Below are positions 13,062 through 26,464 of a stretch of 64,000 nt of DNA, piece by piece. The stretch is from NCBI GenBank assembly GCA_037903475.1, contig JBAJFG010000538.1, forward strand, positions 682,001 through 746,000. The letters run 5' to 3'. Origin of the DNA: Ancylostoma caninum. Its lineage: Eukaryota > Nematoda > Chromadorea > Rhabditida > Ancylostomatidae. The position numbers and the translations under genes were made by a program. The notes beneath the pieces were generated by a model, which saw only the letters and a list, made by a program, of their open reading frames with translations, did not search any database and was not told the DNA's origin. The stretch's first letter is position 1. Every line of letters begins with the position of its first letter.

Positions 13062-13165
13062 TCAGTCCCTTGGCTCCCGTTGATCTTCGGGTACACCGGG
13101 CAAGCGCCACCAATCTTTCCATTTGTCCCTCTCGGAAGCCAGAGTTGTCCAATGGATTCTGTCCA
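13062..13165 (-). pseudogene. RTE-type LINE 3'-end fragment
   Basis: On the minus strand this reads ACAGAATCCATTGGACAACT, then a GAGAGGGACAAATGGAA segment, then ATGGCGCTT and CGAAGATCAACGGGAGCCAAG. The same stretch, nearly base for base, ends the RTE open reading frame at 51430-51520, which encodes RIHWTTLARERDKWK. It is a 5'-truncated scrap of about 100 bp covering the last codons of the reverse transcriptase polyprotein. Confidence 0.75.
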
Positions 13166-13235
13166 TTACTTTTGTCACCTATATTTCGGCGATTCGGGTC
13201 CTCAAATTTGCGGCGTTCTCCGTTTTCTTCCCACG

Positions 13236-13254
13236 CCCCCCCCCCCCCCCCCCC
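13236..13254 (+). repeat. C19 homopolymer
   Basis: An uninterrupted run of 19 C residues. It creates proline-rich artefact ORFs in the plus frames and is prone to length error in assembly. Confidence 0.9.
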
Positions 13255-13259
13255 AGAGT

Positions 13260-15290
13260 TGTTCTTGGAGAAAACACCAGAGCCAGTTTGTTCACATGCT
13301 CCTGGATTTTGTAAAAATTGAAGTGTTACTTGTAACTGAGGCTCTTCAGGGTTTCCCTTGGCTTCGTCTGAATAACATTCAATGCTTTAATATCTTGCTT
13401 GTTCTGCTTGATTTTTCATCTTTTACCGAGCTCTCGGTTGTATGGCTGGAAACGAGGAACTCGTCACCAGACTACAATCGCAAATCCACTTGCCATTAGT
13501 CACAAGGACATCGGGCTGCGTTCAAAGCAGCTTACGCTCTGAATACAACTGAGATAGGAGTTGTGGATAAGCGTGGATCATCGCCGGAGTCGCGCGTCAC
13601 TCAACAGCTTCGAATGAACCTTTGTAGCAGAAGAGTCCATGTGGACTAATGTAGCACAAACGCAACTCTTCGGGTGAAATCCCACGTCGTCGCTGAGTTG
13701 ATTGCGTCTAAAGGTTGTCAGCTATACTTCCGAACATTCATTCATGGGCGGCTGGACTTTACGTTGGAAAAGTCCGCAACAAGGGATGTCCTCGGAAAAA
13801 AAAATAAGGAAACGTCATAGTTGGATTACTGAACAATTGAATTTTTTGCTTTTAAAAATCTTGAAGGGTCTCTCGTTGTGAAAGGGCAAACTTTACAATC
13901 GGATAACATCGCAATTAAATTTATTATTCTATTCTCAATAGAAAAGGAAGGCTGCGCTGCTGAATTACAATAATACACTAATTTGGAATTAGAAGTGATT
14001 GCACTAGGTCTAATCCGTCTAGTGTGGAAGCACTCTTCCTTATCAACCTATTCTTTTCTTCGTAGTCCTTGCTAACGTATCCTTTATACTTGAGAACAGG
14101 GAATGAACCTAAACAAACTTTGTCGTCTGATTTCCAACATTGCAGCTGTGATAGTAAGTGCAAAATTTGCAAGAGATTTGGATTTAGCGAAGCTCTTTCT
14201 TGTTTTAGGATTTTTCTCTACAAATCCGCTGAGATGAAATGAAAGCCCCTACATCTCCACTCAAAATTCATGTGACCCCTAAAAATAAGCGGATCGTTAT
14301 AATGACGTGCCCCATTTAAAAAAAGAGTCACATGCTGCGGAACAAAAAATTCCTGTTTGTTTACGTCCTTTTGGCTTCCTTTTTGCTGGCAATCGGGGAA
14401 ATCCCTATTTGCAACGTCTCTCATGCGCTCCTACTGCTTCTTTTTGAATGGCTGTTCCAAGCCACCACTTTTAAGATGATCAGAAATGCAAATTTTTGCT
14501 AATCCGACGTTTTCTCCGAGAAGAAAAATCCTATAGCAGACGGAAGACTCAATTTACAATATTGCTGCTACTAATAACTTCTTTCACTTCCTTCGTTATG
14601 CATTTTTGACGAACGTTGACATTTTCACACGAACACAACTGCGCAATAACTACGCATTCCTAAACTTTTAATCAGGGCAGCAAATGTGGCAGAGAGTACA
14701 TGTCGATGAAGAACCTGAAGAACCAGAGACCAACCTTAAGGATAGGAAAATTCGGGATGTCCCTTGAAAGATTTTGAAAGTGTTTTAACAGTTTGTCTGG
14801 CTGTTAACCTACTCGTACCACCAAGCAGAGAACACTGGCATCGACGTAGTGTTTGGATGCGCAGACAACAAAGGTGCAGAAATGGAATTGGTGCGGCGGG
14901 CTCGGACCACTGAGACCTCCTATACCCCTATTTCTCCAATAGCTAGGCGACATATAAAGCAGGATTGCTGGTTATCCCTTGCAGCCTCTCGTGGAAAGTC
15001 GCAACATCAGATCAACAATTACACATCAATTACACTTGTAATATATTACGCAAATCGTATTCTAATTTGCTTAAATGGAACTGATTTGATTGGGTCGTGC
15101 ATGTACGTACGTGTATGTATCGCTCTAGAAAGATGCACGTATATTTTCAGGATAGTGAATGCTAAGTTCATATTTAGTACCCACACTTTTATTGCTGATG
15201 GCAGTGCGCCTGCCGCACTCGGTTGGTGGATCGATCACACACCTACCCAACGAAGGCATCAATCCATTCGGGTTAAACATTTAACGAGTC
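13260..15290. other. No recognisable feature
   Basis: AT-rich. The 165-codon plus ORF at 14849-15346 has no motif and runs into the motif array that follows, so I do not call it a gene. Confidence 0.4.
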
Positions 15291-15295
15291 TTGTT

Positions 15296-16030
15296 GCCTG
15301 GCCAGCAGACGTGCTTGCCTTCTGGCCATGCACGCAAGAGCCGTAAACTGGTCAGAGAACACCCTAAAACTGGTCAGGCAACATCCGGAAACTAACCAAG
15401 CATCATCGTGGTCCCTCACGGCGATTTGTCCCACGGGTTCCTATGGAACGAACTCCACCACGGGGATCTTGTTGGGCGAGTCACCCCAGCGTAGTTCTGG
15501 GTGCACGCACCACTTCACACCATGACACAGCTCTTCTCGCTCCGAACCCTAGAACACAGCTCCCACCGCGAGTCTTCCACCCATTGTGCTGCGTACATGC
15601 GGCAGGTTGCGACTCGTATGCTAGCATGGAGAAAATCCTTTTTGGACGAAAAGTTGCGTAATTTTCGACTTTATGGGATGACGCTAAGGACACATCCATC
15701 TCGCATAAGCTCCACCTCTAAATGTCTTCGCACTGTAGAAAAATATGGGTGGGAATACAAAAATTGCCTGGCAACTCCCGTGATCTGGTAAGGCAACAAG
15801 AGATAGATACCTGTAACCTGTTCAGGCAACACCCATTTCCTGACCAGGCATTCCCGGACTCGCCGTTTCCTGGTCAGGAAACAGCGAGTCCGGGAATCTG
15901 ATCAGGCAACACACGTGAAGCCAATTCGGATGTTGACCTCTGAAATGTTCAGGCAACATCTGAAAACGTCGGTTCAGCCGTAACCTGGCCACGCAAACTT
16001 CAGATCTCTCGTTTCCTGGTCAGGCACACC
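15296..16030. repeat. Irregularly spaced CTGGTCAGGCAAC motif array
   Basis: A 13-15 bp motif close to CTGGTCAGGCAACA recurs in the direct orientation near 15348, 15370, 15782, 15816, 15871, 15899, 15945, 15985 and 16016, and inverted near 15297 and 15765, with variants such as CTGTTCAGGCAACA, CTGATCAGGCAACA and CTGGCCACGCAAAC. In the right half the spacing is about 25-45 bp, while the sequence between motifs is not obviously repeated. The 15.4-15.7 kb interior is GC-rich. I know of no element with this layout. Confidence 0.6.
15850..15897. repeat. 48-bp loopless near-perfect palindrome
   Basis: ATTCCCGGACTCGC at 15850-15863 is the exact inverse of 15884-15897. Pairing continues to the centre at 15873/15874 with one mismatch (15864/15883) and a final unpaired GT. 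The centre falls inside one copy of the surrounding CTGGTCAGG motif. Confidence 0.85.
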
Positions 16031-19000
16031 CCTTCTCCTGCCTGCCGCTCCGGTGACGGACTTCAGAGTTGGTACCAGAAGAGTCTAGGAGGAGGAAGCG
16101 CTGGCTTGGTATCGGATGGTTACCGCAAATTACTCTGTAGGGCGCATACACATTCAGTGCCTCTGCGCTTACAATTAGATGAAGTCTAAAGCGTAGCACT
16201 CACCACGAGTGAGATTGATTAACTCCGAGCATTTTACCCATTCTACTTTGATCAACTTTTCAATGGTTGTTCCGTGCAAGTAAACATAGAAGTGGAATTC
16301 ATCCTGCACATTATTACAAATAAACATAGAAATGAAACTCATCCAGCACATATCTTGCTGCGATGGTCATTGCACTATGAGTGCGAGTAATCAGGCTAAA
16401 CGAGTGGGTATCGATTTTGTAATTGTTGCATTATTAATTAATGTTTTTGAATAGACCTGGAAAATCGAGGTTGTTAGCGTGGTTGGAATGAGCTCTTTAT
16501 TATCAGGAGGTTATATCACGATTCTGATCCTGGCTACGAGCAGAGAAAAACCGCTGGTTTGTTAGACCGTCCGGCACCGCTTCATGGATACGCAGAGAAC
16601 ACATCGTGCGCTCAGAATAAGGAATATTCCTGTATTGAAAACGCCTCCCAGAGGACTTTGGAGCTCCCACTTAAATATACATCTCAGTGGGTTTGTAGTG
16701 TAGTCCTTGCTAGAGATTCTGTGTATCTAAGTGCATATCTTAATTTGAATCTGATATCCTTCTTCTGTTCCAGAACGTTGACGATAACGTGCAAGACCGA
16801 TCGGATACGCTCTTTTTAATTTCATATCTCTGTGGAACGTTCACAATTACCAAATTCCTTGTATTAATGTACTAAGAGGCACACAAATGCACTATAATTG
16901 CAGCAGACTAATGGGACTTTTCCTGGAACTTCTGTACTGTGTACCTCGAACTGGGACAAGTAGAAGAAAAATAAACTTGTGGGAAGCATCCTCACAATAA
17001 AGAATTGGAACAAAATAAGCATGATATTAATTTTCTAGGAGCACGAAAGAACAATTCTTTCAATAAGAATGAACGTTTTTTTTTTCGTTCTGTTCGATAC
17101 CGACTGGAGGACCATGGGACCTGCAAACCCGATAGGCCGCGCGTTTCACGTGGGGATGCGCGTAAAATCGGCTCTGTCCCGGTGTTCAAGTCTCGTACGT
17201 CTCCTTTAACCACAGAAACAGCGGACGTGTTCCCCACAGGTGCAAGAAATCATCTCAATAGGGTGACATGAAGCCTACATTATTTCTAGAGCCTCGCCTG
17301 ATCGGGCTCAAGATGTATGTCAGCGTTGGCCTCAGAGGATTTCCAGTGCAGTGCTATAGCGTTGGGCTAAAGCTTTTACGCACCGTGCCACACAGGCTAT
17401 ATAAGGTGATGAATTGGGTCGAAATCTAAACGCTTCAATTCTGCACCACGTTTTGCATCTTTGTGCTTCAGGCTTACCTTCATTTGAAACCGAATGAAAT
17501 ACTCGAAGGTTTGGATCATATCAGCTAGCGTAGTACTCTACAAGTTTCGAAGTAACCAGACCATCTAGGAAGTGCTTCTCTGTACGGTACAGTATTGCCT
17601 CAGTGTTGTTACAAAATAAATACTTCTTTATTGAAAACTATCAGTGAAAGAACATTTATTGACAGCGGCGATGTACGTACATACCATGCGTTCACAACTA
17701 TGTATGATTACCATACAACACGCATGAAGTGACGCGTTCTATTTATCCCTAGCGCAGAATTTTGCAAATGAGGACTGTGGTATTCGCTGGTCATAGGTTT
17801 GTCAAAAATTACATAATATCCGATGGAAAATTACCAGTTCAAAATTGTCACATTGTCGAACCATGCTTTGTAGCTGTTTACATACAATGAGTAGAATTTC
17901 ATAGGCTTTTGTTATTACTAAAGAAAAGGTCACAAACAATGAGTTTAATGCCGTCGTCGGACTCTCGCCCGCGCTTTCAGGATGAATTTCACGTGTTTCG
18001 TTTTATGTGCGTTTTTGTGTTGCCAACGTTGCGATGCTGATGCATACTGTAGGCGTTATGTTGCAACTTTTCTGTTCGACAATAGGAGCATCAGCTGACG
18101 CATGAAGGGGGGTGTTTGACCACATGTTCCCTTGCAAAATTATCAACCAAAAGGCGAGAAATTATCAACCAAAAGAACCAAAAGACGAGCGATTATGGTA
18201 GGGCTACATGGTTGGTTTTATGGGATTATCACTTCTGCACAAAATTTCCCAACGCTATTCTGTGCAAGATAGTAATGTTAACGAGAAAATTAGAACTTCT
18301 ATGTTAAAGACTTCCATGTTCGGAACGCTTCTTCACGGATTTCTTTGGATTTGCTCAAGATTATCAGGCACAACAGTACACTTATTGAAATCAAAATCAT
18401 CTTTATTAAAGCCTGAGAACAAGAACACCAGCACGACTTTCACAGTGTGTTTTCATGTATCCTTTCGACTTCATAATGTGAGAATGAAAACGTTTTAGCA
18501 TTGGAAATGAGCTGCATGAATGAATTTAAATTCATTCACTTGTCTGAGTGCGTTGTGAAGGCAATGGAAAATAAGAGCCAGACAAGAGTTAGGCTACACG
18601 GGTGAGTAGTCTATTTGCTTCATATACATACGTTCTGTAGGGAGTGTGTATGTGTGTATGTATCATTTGTGTGCTGAAATATTTATCTTCAGAAAGGGGA
18701 ACCACTGAGAAAACGAGGAAAATTCGAAAGGTCACTGCTTCATAGCTTGGATCACTTACCGCATTGGGCAAATATCTCACCTTCAAATGGACGTCACTAC
18801 CATTCGAGGTTATGCCTCTTCTCTGCTTTTTCCCACTGGTTTCTTTATAATCTGTGCTTGTCGTATTAGGAGCACCATTGTTATATCCCATTAGGCTTGC
18901 TCTTTGAATTGTTTTTCACTCTCTTCTGCTAGTTTTTCTCAATTAGCAGAGTTCTTTTTATAGCTATTGATGCAAGCCGTCTTAGCTAATTACTCTTGTG

Positions 19001-22000
19001 GTCATTGTACTCACGCTGGGACGATGTTCAATTTCCTTGTCGCGTTATAGAGCAGAAAAAACAACATATTCTATGGTGGTACTAACAAATACTCATTTAT
19101 AATTGCCGTTTTCTTTTCTCGGGACAATAACCGTTCACGCACGTGAATTCCTTCCCCGGCACAATGTTGCTTTCTGGTGAAAACATGTTATATTATACAT
19201 TTGAGGTATGATCTGAGCACTCATCGTGATGTTCAGTTTTCATGGAGCGCTTATCACTTGTAAACAAATAAATTGCTTTATTGAATTGTCGGCTAATTGT
19301 ACTGATGTCGCGCAACGCTAACAATTACACAGATGTCAAAGAGTATGCACGTTCACTTCACTCGTTTATCAGGGCAATAGATAGAAATTCGCAGCAGCAG
19401 TAAATGAAAATGAGTAAGGTACAGACGTTTCTTTAAAAAGAACCTTCCTGTACTTAGTACAAACAAGGTTAGAGCGAAATACGGAGATTTCTCTGTTCTA
19501 CGAACCGTTGGGCTTTTCAAAGAGTGTAACTCATATACTATCGGTATTTAGTTCCGTTTTTATTATTATTATAGGCAAAATCGCTCTCCTGAGGCTAAAA
19601 GCCCTTTATACAGACAACACTGATAACAAGCGCTAGAAACGTCAGCGCCACTATTAAGCCGACATTTTGTCATACACGACTAATTGTCCGTGCATGACGT
19701 CATCGTAGTCTTCAAAATTGCTATTGGATAACGTTCTGCTGCTAGTTAGTGCAGCGGACGGGAATGTTGACAAGAATCCAAGATCATGTCCATGGAAAAA
19801 GACGGGCAATACGTCAAAATTAGATTGTTTTGAAATAACAAAAGAGTCAGACAAAGATTGGAGTATAGGATTCGTAGGGATACGATGAGGATAAATAGGG
19901 GTGCCCTATGAATTCTGGGGATTGTGAGTGCAGCAAAGAATGATGATGGGGTCTGACTCATTTGGATGTCATCAAAGCTTTGCACTAATGTCCCATAGGT
20001 GATAGGGTGAAACGGAACTCCTTCACCTGCTAAGCAACAAACATGAGATAAGTTGATGTGAAACGTTCACTGACAATAACGTTGTTTTCGATCCTGCCGG
20101 GAATTCAGAATTACAGGTAAATATATTTATTACTAGTAATCCTCTGACAAACTTGACTACAATGTATATCAACGGTCTCGCTTGATGAAACTGCGCGATG
20201 TCTGCGATTTCGCGTCTTTTTTCGTCGCTTCTCCATAACTCCCTTCAATCTCAACCATTCTCAAAATGGAACAGATATTCAGAATCGGGATGATCTAATC
20301 CATGTCTCGTCTCTATCTTATCTATCGGGTAGTGAGCTGGAAATTTGAAGATTTAAAATTTTTGGTGATCGTTCAGCAAAATCACCTAAGGATACAGTTA
20401 AGAAAGACTAGCAGCATCGAATCTCCCCTAGTTATGTCCGCAGGTATCTTTTCTGAGAGTTGGCCCCTTGATCACTTGTCTATAAGAAAAAGTTATAACA
20501 CTGCGCTGTAAATCCGTTTTTCAGGATCAAGGCATGGTTAGGATAAGAAAGGTACCTCATACGACTATTTCTGGATTCTCTAGGAATTTGGGTTACAATT
20601 TCGTTGATTTCAACCATTATTTCCTAATATTCAACCTACCAGAAACAACAAGATTCGTGAAGCTTTTGAGAATTTTTAAGGCATGGCGAAAACCGGCTGA
20701 CAGCGATTTTAATCGCACGGGTGCGGGTTAGACGATATTTTACTTTCTTTTTTCCGAAGAATGATCTTTTCAGGGAAGATAAATAATCTTCATACGCACA
20801 ACTCGTCTCCTAGCATGATTTTCACAACTCTGCAACGGTAGCATAATTTGAAATATGTGATTTCGACAATTTCGCAGTTTTTTTCGGACTTTCTTATAAG
20901 TTTTCACTTTTGCCAGTGGATATTGTGAAAGTTTCCACCCCATCCATCCGAAGAATTTCGAGTCATTGACAATAAACCCATTATGAGTCGTTTTCTTCAT
21001 ATTTTCCACTCGAGCTCAATCCAGATTCCTGGCAGGCTATAATAATGGCCTCGGTATCGCTCGATCATGGATCGCTGGACCTCGCCACAGACTGATGCGC
21101 CCTGTGGTACTTTAGCAGCTCATGGATGTGATTACATTTGAAAAGATGAAGGAAATATTGCGAAAAGGGAACTTCACAGGGAACTAAAAAGCTTTTATTT
21201 TATCGAGGAAATTTGGTATGAAATCCGATTTTCAGGATTTCCAAGTTTGCTGTAAAAAATTTAAGATTGGGAGTTTTTCACAGTAATTCGCACAACTATT
21301 GAAGAACAACTAACTGATGCTGAGATTTTATTGATCGAGGAGTCATTTACTCACATTTCCATGCACCATATTGGGGGCAAACCGACGTACGCTAGAAATC
21401 GTATCGATTGTGTCAAGAAAGCGAATTCTCTATAAAACACCGCCTACAGCTGAGTACTTCATCAGTTGTCTCTGTCGTCTGTGTTGTTGCCCAATTTCCT
21501 AATTAGGACTCTTTTAATAGATGTTGGGACAAACTCTCATATTTCCTGGTAACCACATTTCTCGGGTATGGAAAAGAACATGTCTGAGAAATGAGCATTT
21601 AAGCAAATGACTATTTGTTTTTTCGGGTAAATCTAAAAAAAAGTTCCACGAGATTCCACCGAGAAGGTTTGTGTAGTGGCTAGCAGTAATCTTCCTGTAT
21701 ACAGGCATGTGTAATATTTTTGCGACCAACTGCGAGCCTCTACAGAGAACATTTCTATATTGGCCGAAACCTCTGCTCTCTAGGACAGATCTTTCCGATA
21801 TGTTTGAAGGAAATGGGCTTGCAATTCCGTAAGAGGTTCTTTTTCCAAAATTTCTTTGCTGGTGATGTTACGCAAGTCTTTTGCGTGTCATTCGAGCAAC
21901 ATCTGTGGTTTGTTAGCCTCGCACCAATAGCAAGTGAGGAAAAACAGAGCGCTACTTTTGAGGTCATAATGTGAATAAAAAAGTATTGAAATTGGAGAAA

Positions 22001-23820
22001 TAGAGACTACTCTCAGAAAAACTGACAAGAATAAAAGATTTAGTGGGGAAAATATCAGCCGAAAGTGGTGAGATACTCTTCAGGCGACCACCGTTATCGA
22101 GCAAAATCTTAACAAATCTTATTGGAATTCTTAAGAGTTACAAGATTTCCATCCAGGATAGCATCCAGGGCGTTCAGGCTATTTATATGAGCAACAGTCC
22201 TAGAATTGCCATTTTCTTAATTGGGAAATCTCTCAAAATATCCAGCAGTTTAATATGTTAGCTCACGTCATGTCCATCATGTGAAAATGTATGCAAACTT
22301 GAAATTGAAACGCTCATTTACTCTCTACATACTTATTTGTTTGCAAACACGCATAAAGACCCAAACATATGTGGCGCAGATGCTGCGCAGGAAATTATTC
22401 CTCAGTACGATGTTGTGCTCTCAGGCTCTAGTGCAGTAGTATTAGAAATTGCCCTAGATGCTTGGCTTCCATGGATCATGTGCAGTGAATAGAAGCAGCA
22501 GACCAGACAGAGTATATGTACTGGAAAGAAAATTTATTCACCGGTTCTCTAGAAAAATAATCTTGATCAAGAAGTTCGAAATTACACTTTCTGCGACTAT
22601 GCCAATACGGATGGATCGGCTGGTAAGGCAACGAACTCCAAAGACTTCTATGACATCACGATCCCTGGCCATATCGGAACTTCAGCGCGGTTGATGACTC
22701 TTTCGTTTGGCGTTAGAACTGGCAAGGTTTGTGGTGCATCACATTTGGCGGAAGTTCTTGTTTACCAAAACATTTGACTGACTTCGTTTGCCCGGGTACT
22801 TGGCAAACCCATCTGCAATGTTACCTAACGAACCTCACCAAATTTATTGCCAATGAACTTCGGAGTGGTTCCCTTCCCACGCAGCGATATGCATGATCAT
22901 TAGCAGAAAGCTCGTTAAACTACTTTCTTTTTAAACCACTTACTTAGTTGTTTAGCTTTTCACATACGGGTTCACCCTGTGTTATGGGTTCACCTGTTTA
23001 TGTAAACATCATGTACGGCTGAAGTTTTGGTGTACACTTTAGGACAGGTGAACAATCTCCCCGAGTTCTTTTTCTTTTCACATATCCACATCAATCCAAG
23101 AATCTATCAAATGAGAGGGTTACTAGAGCTTGAAAACTAAATCTTACTACATAGTAGTGGACAATTTCGCCAGGATCCTTGGTGAGCAAACCTGGAGCGA
23201 ACCTCAAGAAAGGATCTGCTTTAACGACTTTCTGAGCCGTAGCACTCAGGACAGATTCCTAAGGAAAGTGGTAGCTGGCACTATGAAGAAACATGTGAAT
23301 GCTCATAGGAAACACTACAAATCAGGGTGGCATAAATCAAGTATTTTAGAGCGCAAATGATCGTAAAAATTTGATCCTACTTCGAAATCTTCACTGCCCA
23401 GCACCGGAATTTGACTTCAGTAGTTGGTGAGAAGCGTTTCATTGCAGTCATCTTGATTTCCTGATGAAGAACAAATCCCACACGCGCATCCACTCCTCGT
23501 ATGCTCGCGGGAGGAGTAACCTAAACACTCTTCCCGTTCACACTCAGTTTTCTGAAACGAAAACTGACCCATTTTCTCTTCACGTACTACGCAGAGGTTC
23601 CAGCTTTAGGTGAACCACATAACCCACGGAACTCAACCTATCTTAGCCATGAAAGGCCCGACGTTCATGGGATCACTTCCAAACCTTCCCATTTTAAATC
23701 AGCCATGATTCATCCATCTTCAGTCAGCCATGATTCATTAGGCGTGATGATTTGATTAGGCTTTGATTAGGCGTTCCAGAATTCAATGGGCTTTCACTTC
23801 CGATGATCTGGCAAGGTTCT
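16031..23820. other. Long stretch without a supportable gene
   Basis: Nothing beyond short ORFs (maximum 100 codons, 18589-18891 minus). Minor repeats: a diverged direct pair around AACATAGAAGTGGAATTCAT at about 16284 and 16325, and a duplicated ATTATCAACCAAAAG near 18138 and 18161. A phrase near 17190 weakly resembles a tRNA B box but has no tRNA fold around it. No recognisable transposase or reverse transcriptase motif was seen, though undetected host exons are possible. Confidence 0.35.
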
Positions 23821-23824
23821 CATT

Positions 23825-23990
23825 CTCAGACATTCGTGCGGGAGTCCCACCTGACGAAACGGGCTCTTATCATTTGCGGGACGGGAGCTCCGGCGGGAGA
23901 CATGATTTTGGTTTTGTTGCGGGATTATCCCGATAATGTTGCAGGATTGCAATTCACACCAGATCGCAGACTTATCACCGCTTATCTAAA
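23825..23990 (+). repeat. Repeat end beginning CTCAGACATTCGTGCGGG
   Basis: The first 30 bases (CTCAGACATTCG, GCGGGAGTCCC, CCTGAC) are the inverse of the sequence at 28043-28072. The following GCGGGACGGGAGC and GCGGGAGACATGATTTTG phrases are also related to the 27.84-28.07 kb repeat. It may be one terminus of a large element or a separate diverged copy. Confidence 0.55.
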
Positions 23991-23999
23991 GTGAACCAA

Positions 24000-25080
24000 C
24001 CGTGAAGCTAAGATGCGAAATGGAATAGGGAACAACCTATCTGTGAGATAACACTTGCCATGTCAGAAGTGCAATGCAGTACAATAGTAAAGTTCATTCT
24101 TTGAACTTTCTCCAGTATCAAGGGGGTGACCACCTTAGTTATCTATGTATAGTGGCGGCAACATATTCAGCACACACACGAATTTGCACCACGAGATCTT
24201 TGCATATCTTAGCCCAAGGATGAGCAGTCCAAACCAAACGCTCGCATTGAGTGGGCAGTGCCAATACGAACTGCAATAGGAAAGGCGCTGTAAGCCCGTG
24301 CCTTTGATCTCCTTGCTTCCCTATTTAGAATTTCAAATATGCATAGTTTTTATTTCTATTGATTTCATTTTCACCGACAAAATAGTAAAGATTTTCAGGG
24401 CCGACGTGCGCGCCTTTACCTATAGGCCTACAGATCAGACTCTGCTTCCATCTAATGTGAGGCTTCCTTTTCTTGTTGATAACATAGATCAGGTCGTCAA
24501 GTATGAAATTTTATATGCATAGATATAAATAAATATACATGCATATATATCGAATTTTATGTTTGGTTAGTTCGACTGTCGCTATCTTTGGAGGTTTACT
24601 AGATCACTTCCCATCTTATTTCTTTATGAAGCGGCATCCTTCCTCTTCTAAAATCAGCTCTTTGGTCATTGAACGGCTTCCAAATTTCTGTTTAAACGTA
24701 CTTTTAGTGAGACTACTCAATGACTGAAAACTGTCAGTGTCGAAGGTGGTTTCCATCTTCGGGGCTTTAAAGCCGGGAGAGCTGGAAACATTACTTATTT
24801 CAGTGTTAAGGGGACATTATGCTAATATGTATATGCGCTAAACAGCGTTTGTTTGGGAAGTTCTGCTCAGATGATATGAGGCTATAAGGTGAGCCTTATG
24901 ATCAACGTTTATAAGGATGAAAAGGAGTTGAAGAGGAAGCGTATAGGTGTCCCGCACTTGGCCTTCACAAGCTGCAAAGTTTGGCGTTCATACAACTTTA
25001 GTATTGAGCTATTTGAAGCAAATCGAAAAGTCAAAGTGGGTAGAGATTGAAAAACAGGGTACTAGGGGTTTACTGTCATC
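24000..25080. other. No recognisable feature
   Basis: AT-rich, short ORFs only (24298-24522, 24539-24727 plus), no repeat signature noted. Confidence 0.4.
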
Positions 25081-25085
25081 CTTAA

Positions 25086-25534
25086 AGGCAGCAGGAGCTG
25101 AAATTCTCGACTCTGAGCTGAGCTGCGGGTGGCGAAGTACAGACTAAGCACATCATAAATGTGAAACGAACACAGACAATGATGGCTTACCTGCAGAGAA
25201 AATGGAACATTCGTCGCGAACACGCCTGGCCTTGTTCGTGCGCGGACGAGTTTTCCCCGGTGCGCGTGGTTTTGGCCGAGTCCCGCCATGAAACCCTGTG
25301 AACTGAATGCATTACGTTTTCCCTTTGCGCCAAACCACGCACCGCAATGGCTTTTTGCGCCGGGGAAAACTCGTCCGCGCGCGAACACGGCCAGGCGTGT
25401 TCGCGACGAATGTTCCATTTTCTCTGCAGGTAAGCCATAATTGTCTGTGTTCGTTTCACATTTTTGATGTGCTGGGTCTGTACTTCACCACCCACAGCTC
25501 AGCTCGGAGTCGAGGATTTCAGCTCCTGCTGCCT
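25086..25534. mobile_element. Fold-back MITE with TTAA target duplication (AGGCAGCA family)
   Basis: It begins AGGCAGCAGGAGCTGAAAT at 25086 and ends as the inverse at 25534, with TTAA at 25082-25085 and 25535-25538. Nearly the whole element is an inverted repeat: two arms of about 225 bp meeting near 25310 and sharing GTGAAACGAACACAGACAAT, CTTACCTGCAGAGAAAATGG and GTTCGCG/CGCGAAC segments. This explains the similar ORFs on both strands. TTAA duplication is the piggyBac hallmark, but the ends do not begin with CCC, so superfamily membership is open. Confidence 0.85.
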
Positions 25535-25539
25535 TTAAA

Positions 25540-26375
25540 GATTAATTCCGATTACTGACAATATTTCACAAAACGACGCTGCTTGAACCAGAGGAACAGG
25601 AATGGAAATTCACTTTCTCACACATCGTATTCGTCAATCCTTTCTACTTGACTACATCTCCTTACAGAGATTGGCCTTTCCTCGATAGCAAGAGCGTTAT
25701 TTTCAAAAATCTGAACATAATGTTAAATACACTCCTCGCCACTTGATCGCTCATTAGCTTCTTACACTTCTAGGCTGCTGTGCCAGTAGTATTGGAGAAT
25801 ATTTGGATTGCTCGTTTCGCATTTTGTTCATGAAAAAGAGCCCGAAACCTTCTCAGTCAAAATCAGACATTCCATATTTGACGACCTAATATTTTGTTTT
25901 AATGTTGGTGAACAAAATGTTTCCAGAAACGCAGAGTCAACCGTACATCAGAGGATGAGTGACACCACAAAACTCATTGTGTGCTGCAGAGGGAACGTCA
26001 ATTGGAATTGGCGCACCGCACCTTCGACGCGGCGCTGCTGATTATCTGGGCGCTGTAGTTGGCGTTTGTTGCCGGGATTTCTCTTTTACTTGTAGGTACA
26101 ACGATGTTTTCCCTATGTGGGGGCATCTTTCCTAAATTTTTTGAGCTGACAAGAAGTTTAGCAGCTTAGCAGGTATTTCAAGAAGACGCAACTTTTGTCG
26201 GGCGTCAATAACTTCGATACCGGACGCATGATGAACTGCCCCCACACATTTCACCTAAAAAAAATTTCGTAGAGAGCAGAAAAGTGGTCATAAAGCACTG
26301 TGAGTACTGCAGCCTATGCAAGACATCGGCTTCCCAATAAGCAGTGGTAAAAGAACGTCTCTTTAACACATAACG
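25540..26375. other. No firm feature
   Basis: A plus ORF at 25808-26041 (77 codons) has no recognised domain; no splice-supported gene could be assembled. Confidence 0.35.
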
Positions 26376-26380
26376 GACAA

Positions 26381-26447
26381 TACGACCCACCGGTGGGTCG
26401 TACGGGAAGTTACGTAGAGGACAATACGACCCACCGGTGGGTCGTAT
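26381..26447. repeat. Two perfect loopless palindromes in tandem
   Basis: TACGACCCACCGGTGGGTCG plus TA (26381-26402, 22 bp) and the same core extended to 24 bp (26424-26447) are both perfect inverted dyads centred on CCGG. Each is preceded by GGACAA, so the unit GGACAATACGACCCACCGG is a direct repeat with a period of about 44 bp. Each centre is an ACCGGT (AgeI) site. The function is unknown. Confidence 0.9.
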
Positions 26448-26464
26448 CTGTTTTATCCCTTTTT

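Noticed and set aside
13040..13499. Proline-rich ORFs
   Set aside because: Caused by the C19 run and by reading antisense through an RTE fragment.
14849..15346. 165-codon plus ORF
   Set aside because: No motif, no homology recognised, and its 3' end is made of the CTGGTCAGGCAAC-type repeat.
17100..17210. Possible tRNA or tRNA-derived SINE (GTGTTCAAGTCTCG resembling a B box)
   Set aside because: The T arm does not pair and no A box or acceptor stem at the right distance could be found.
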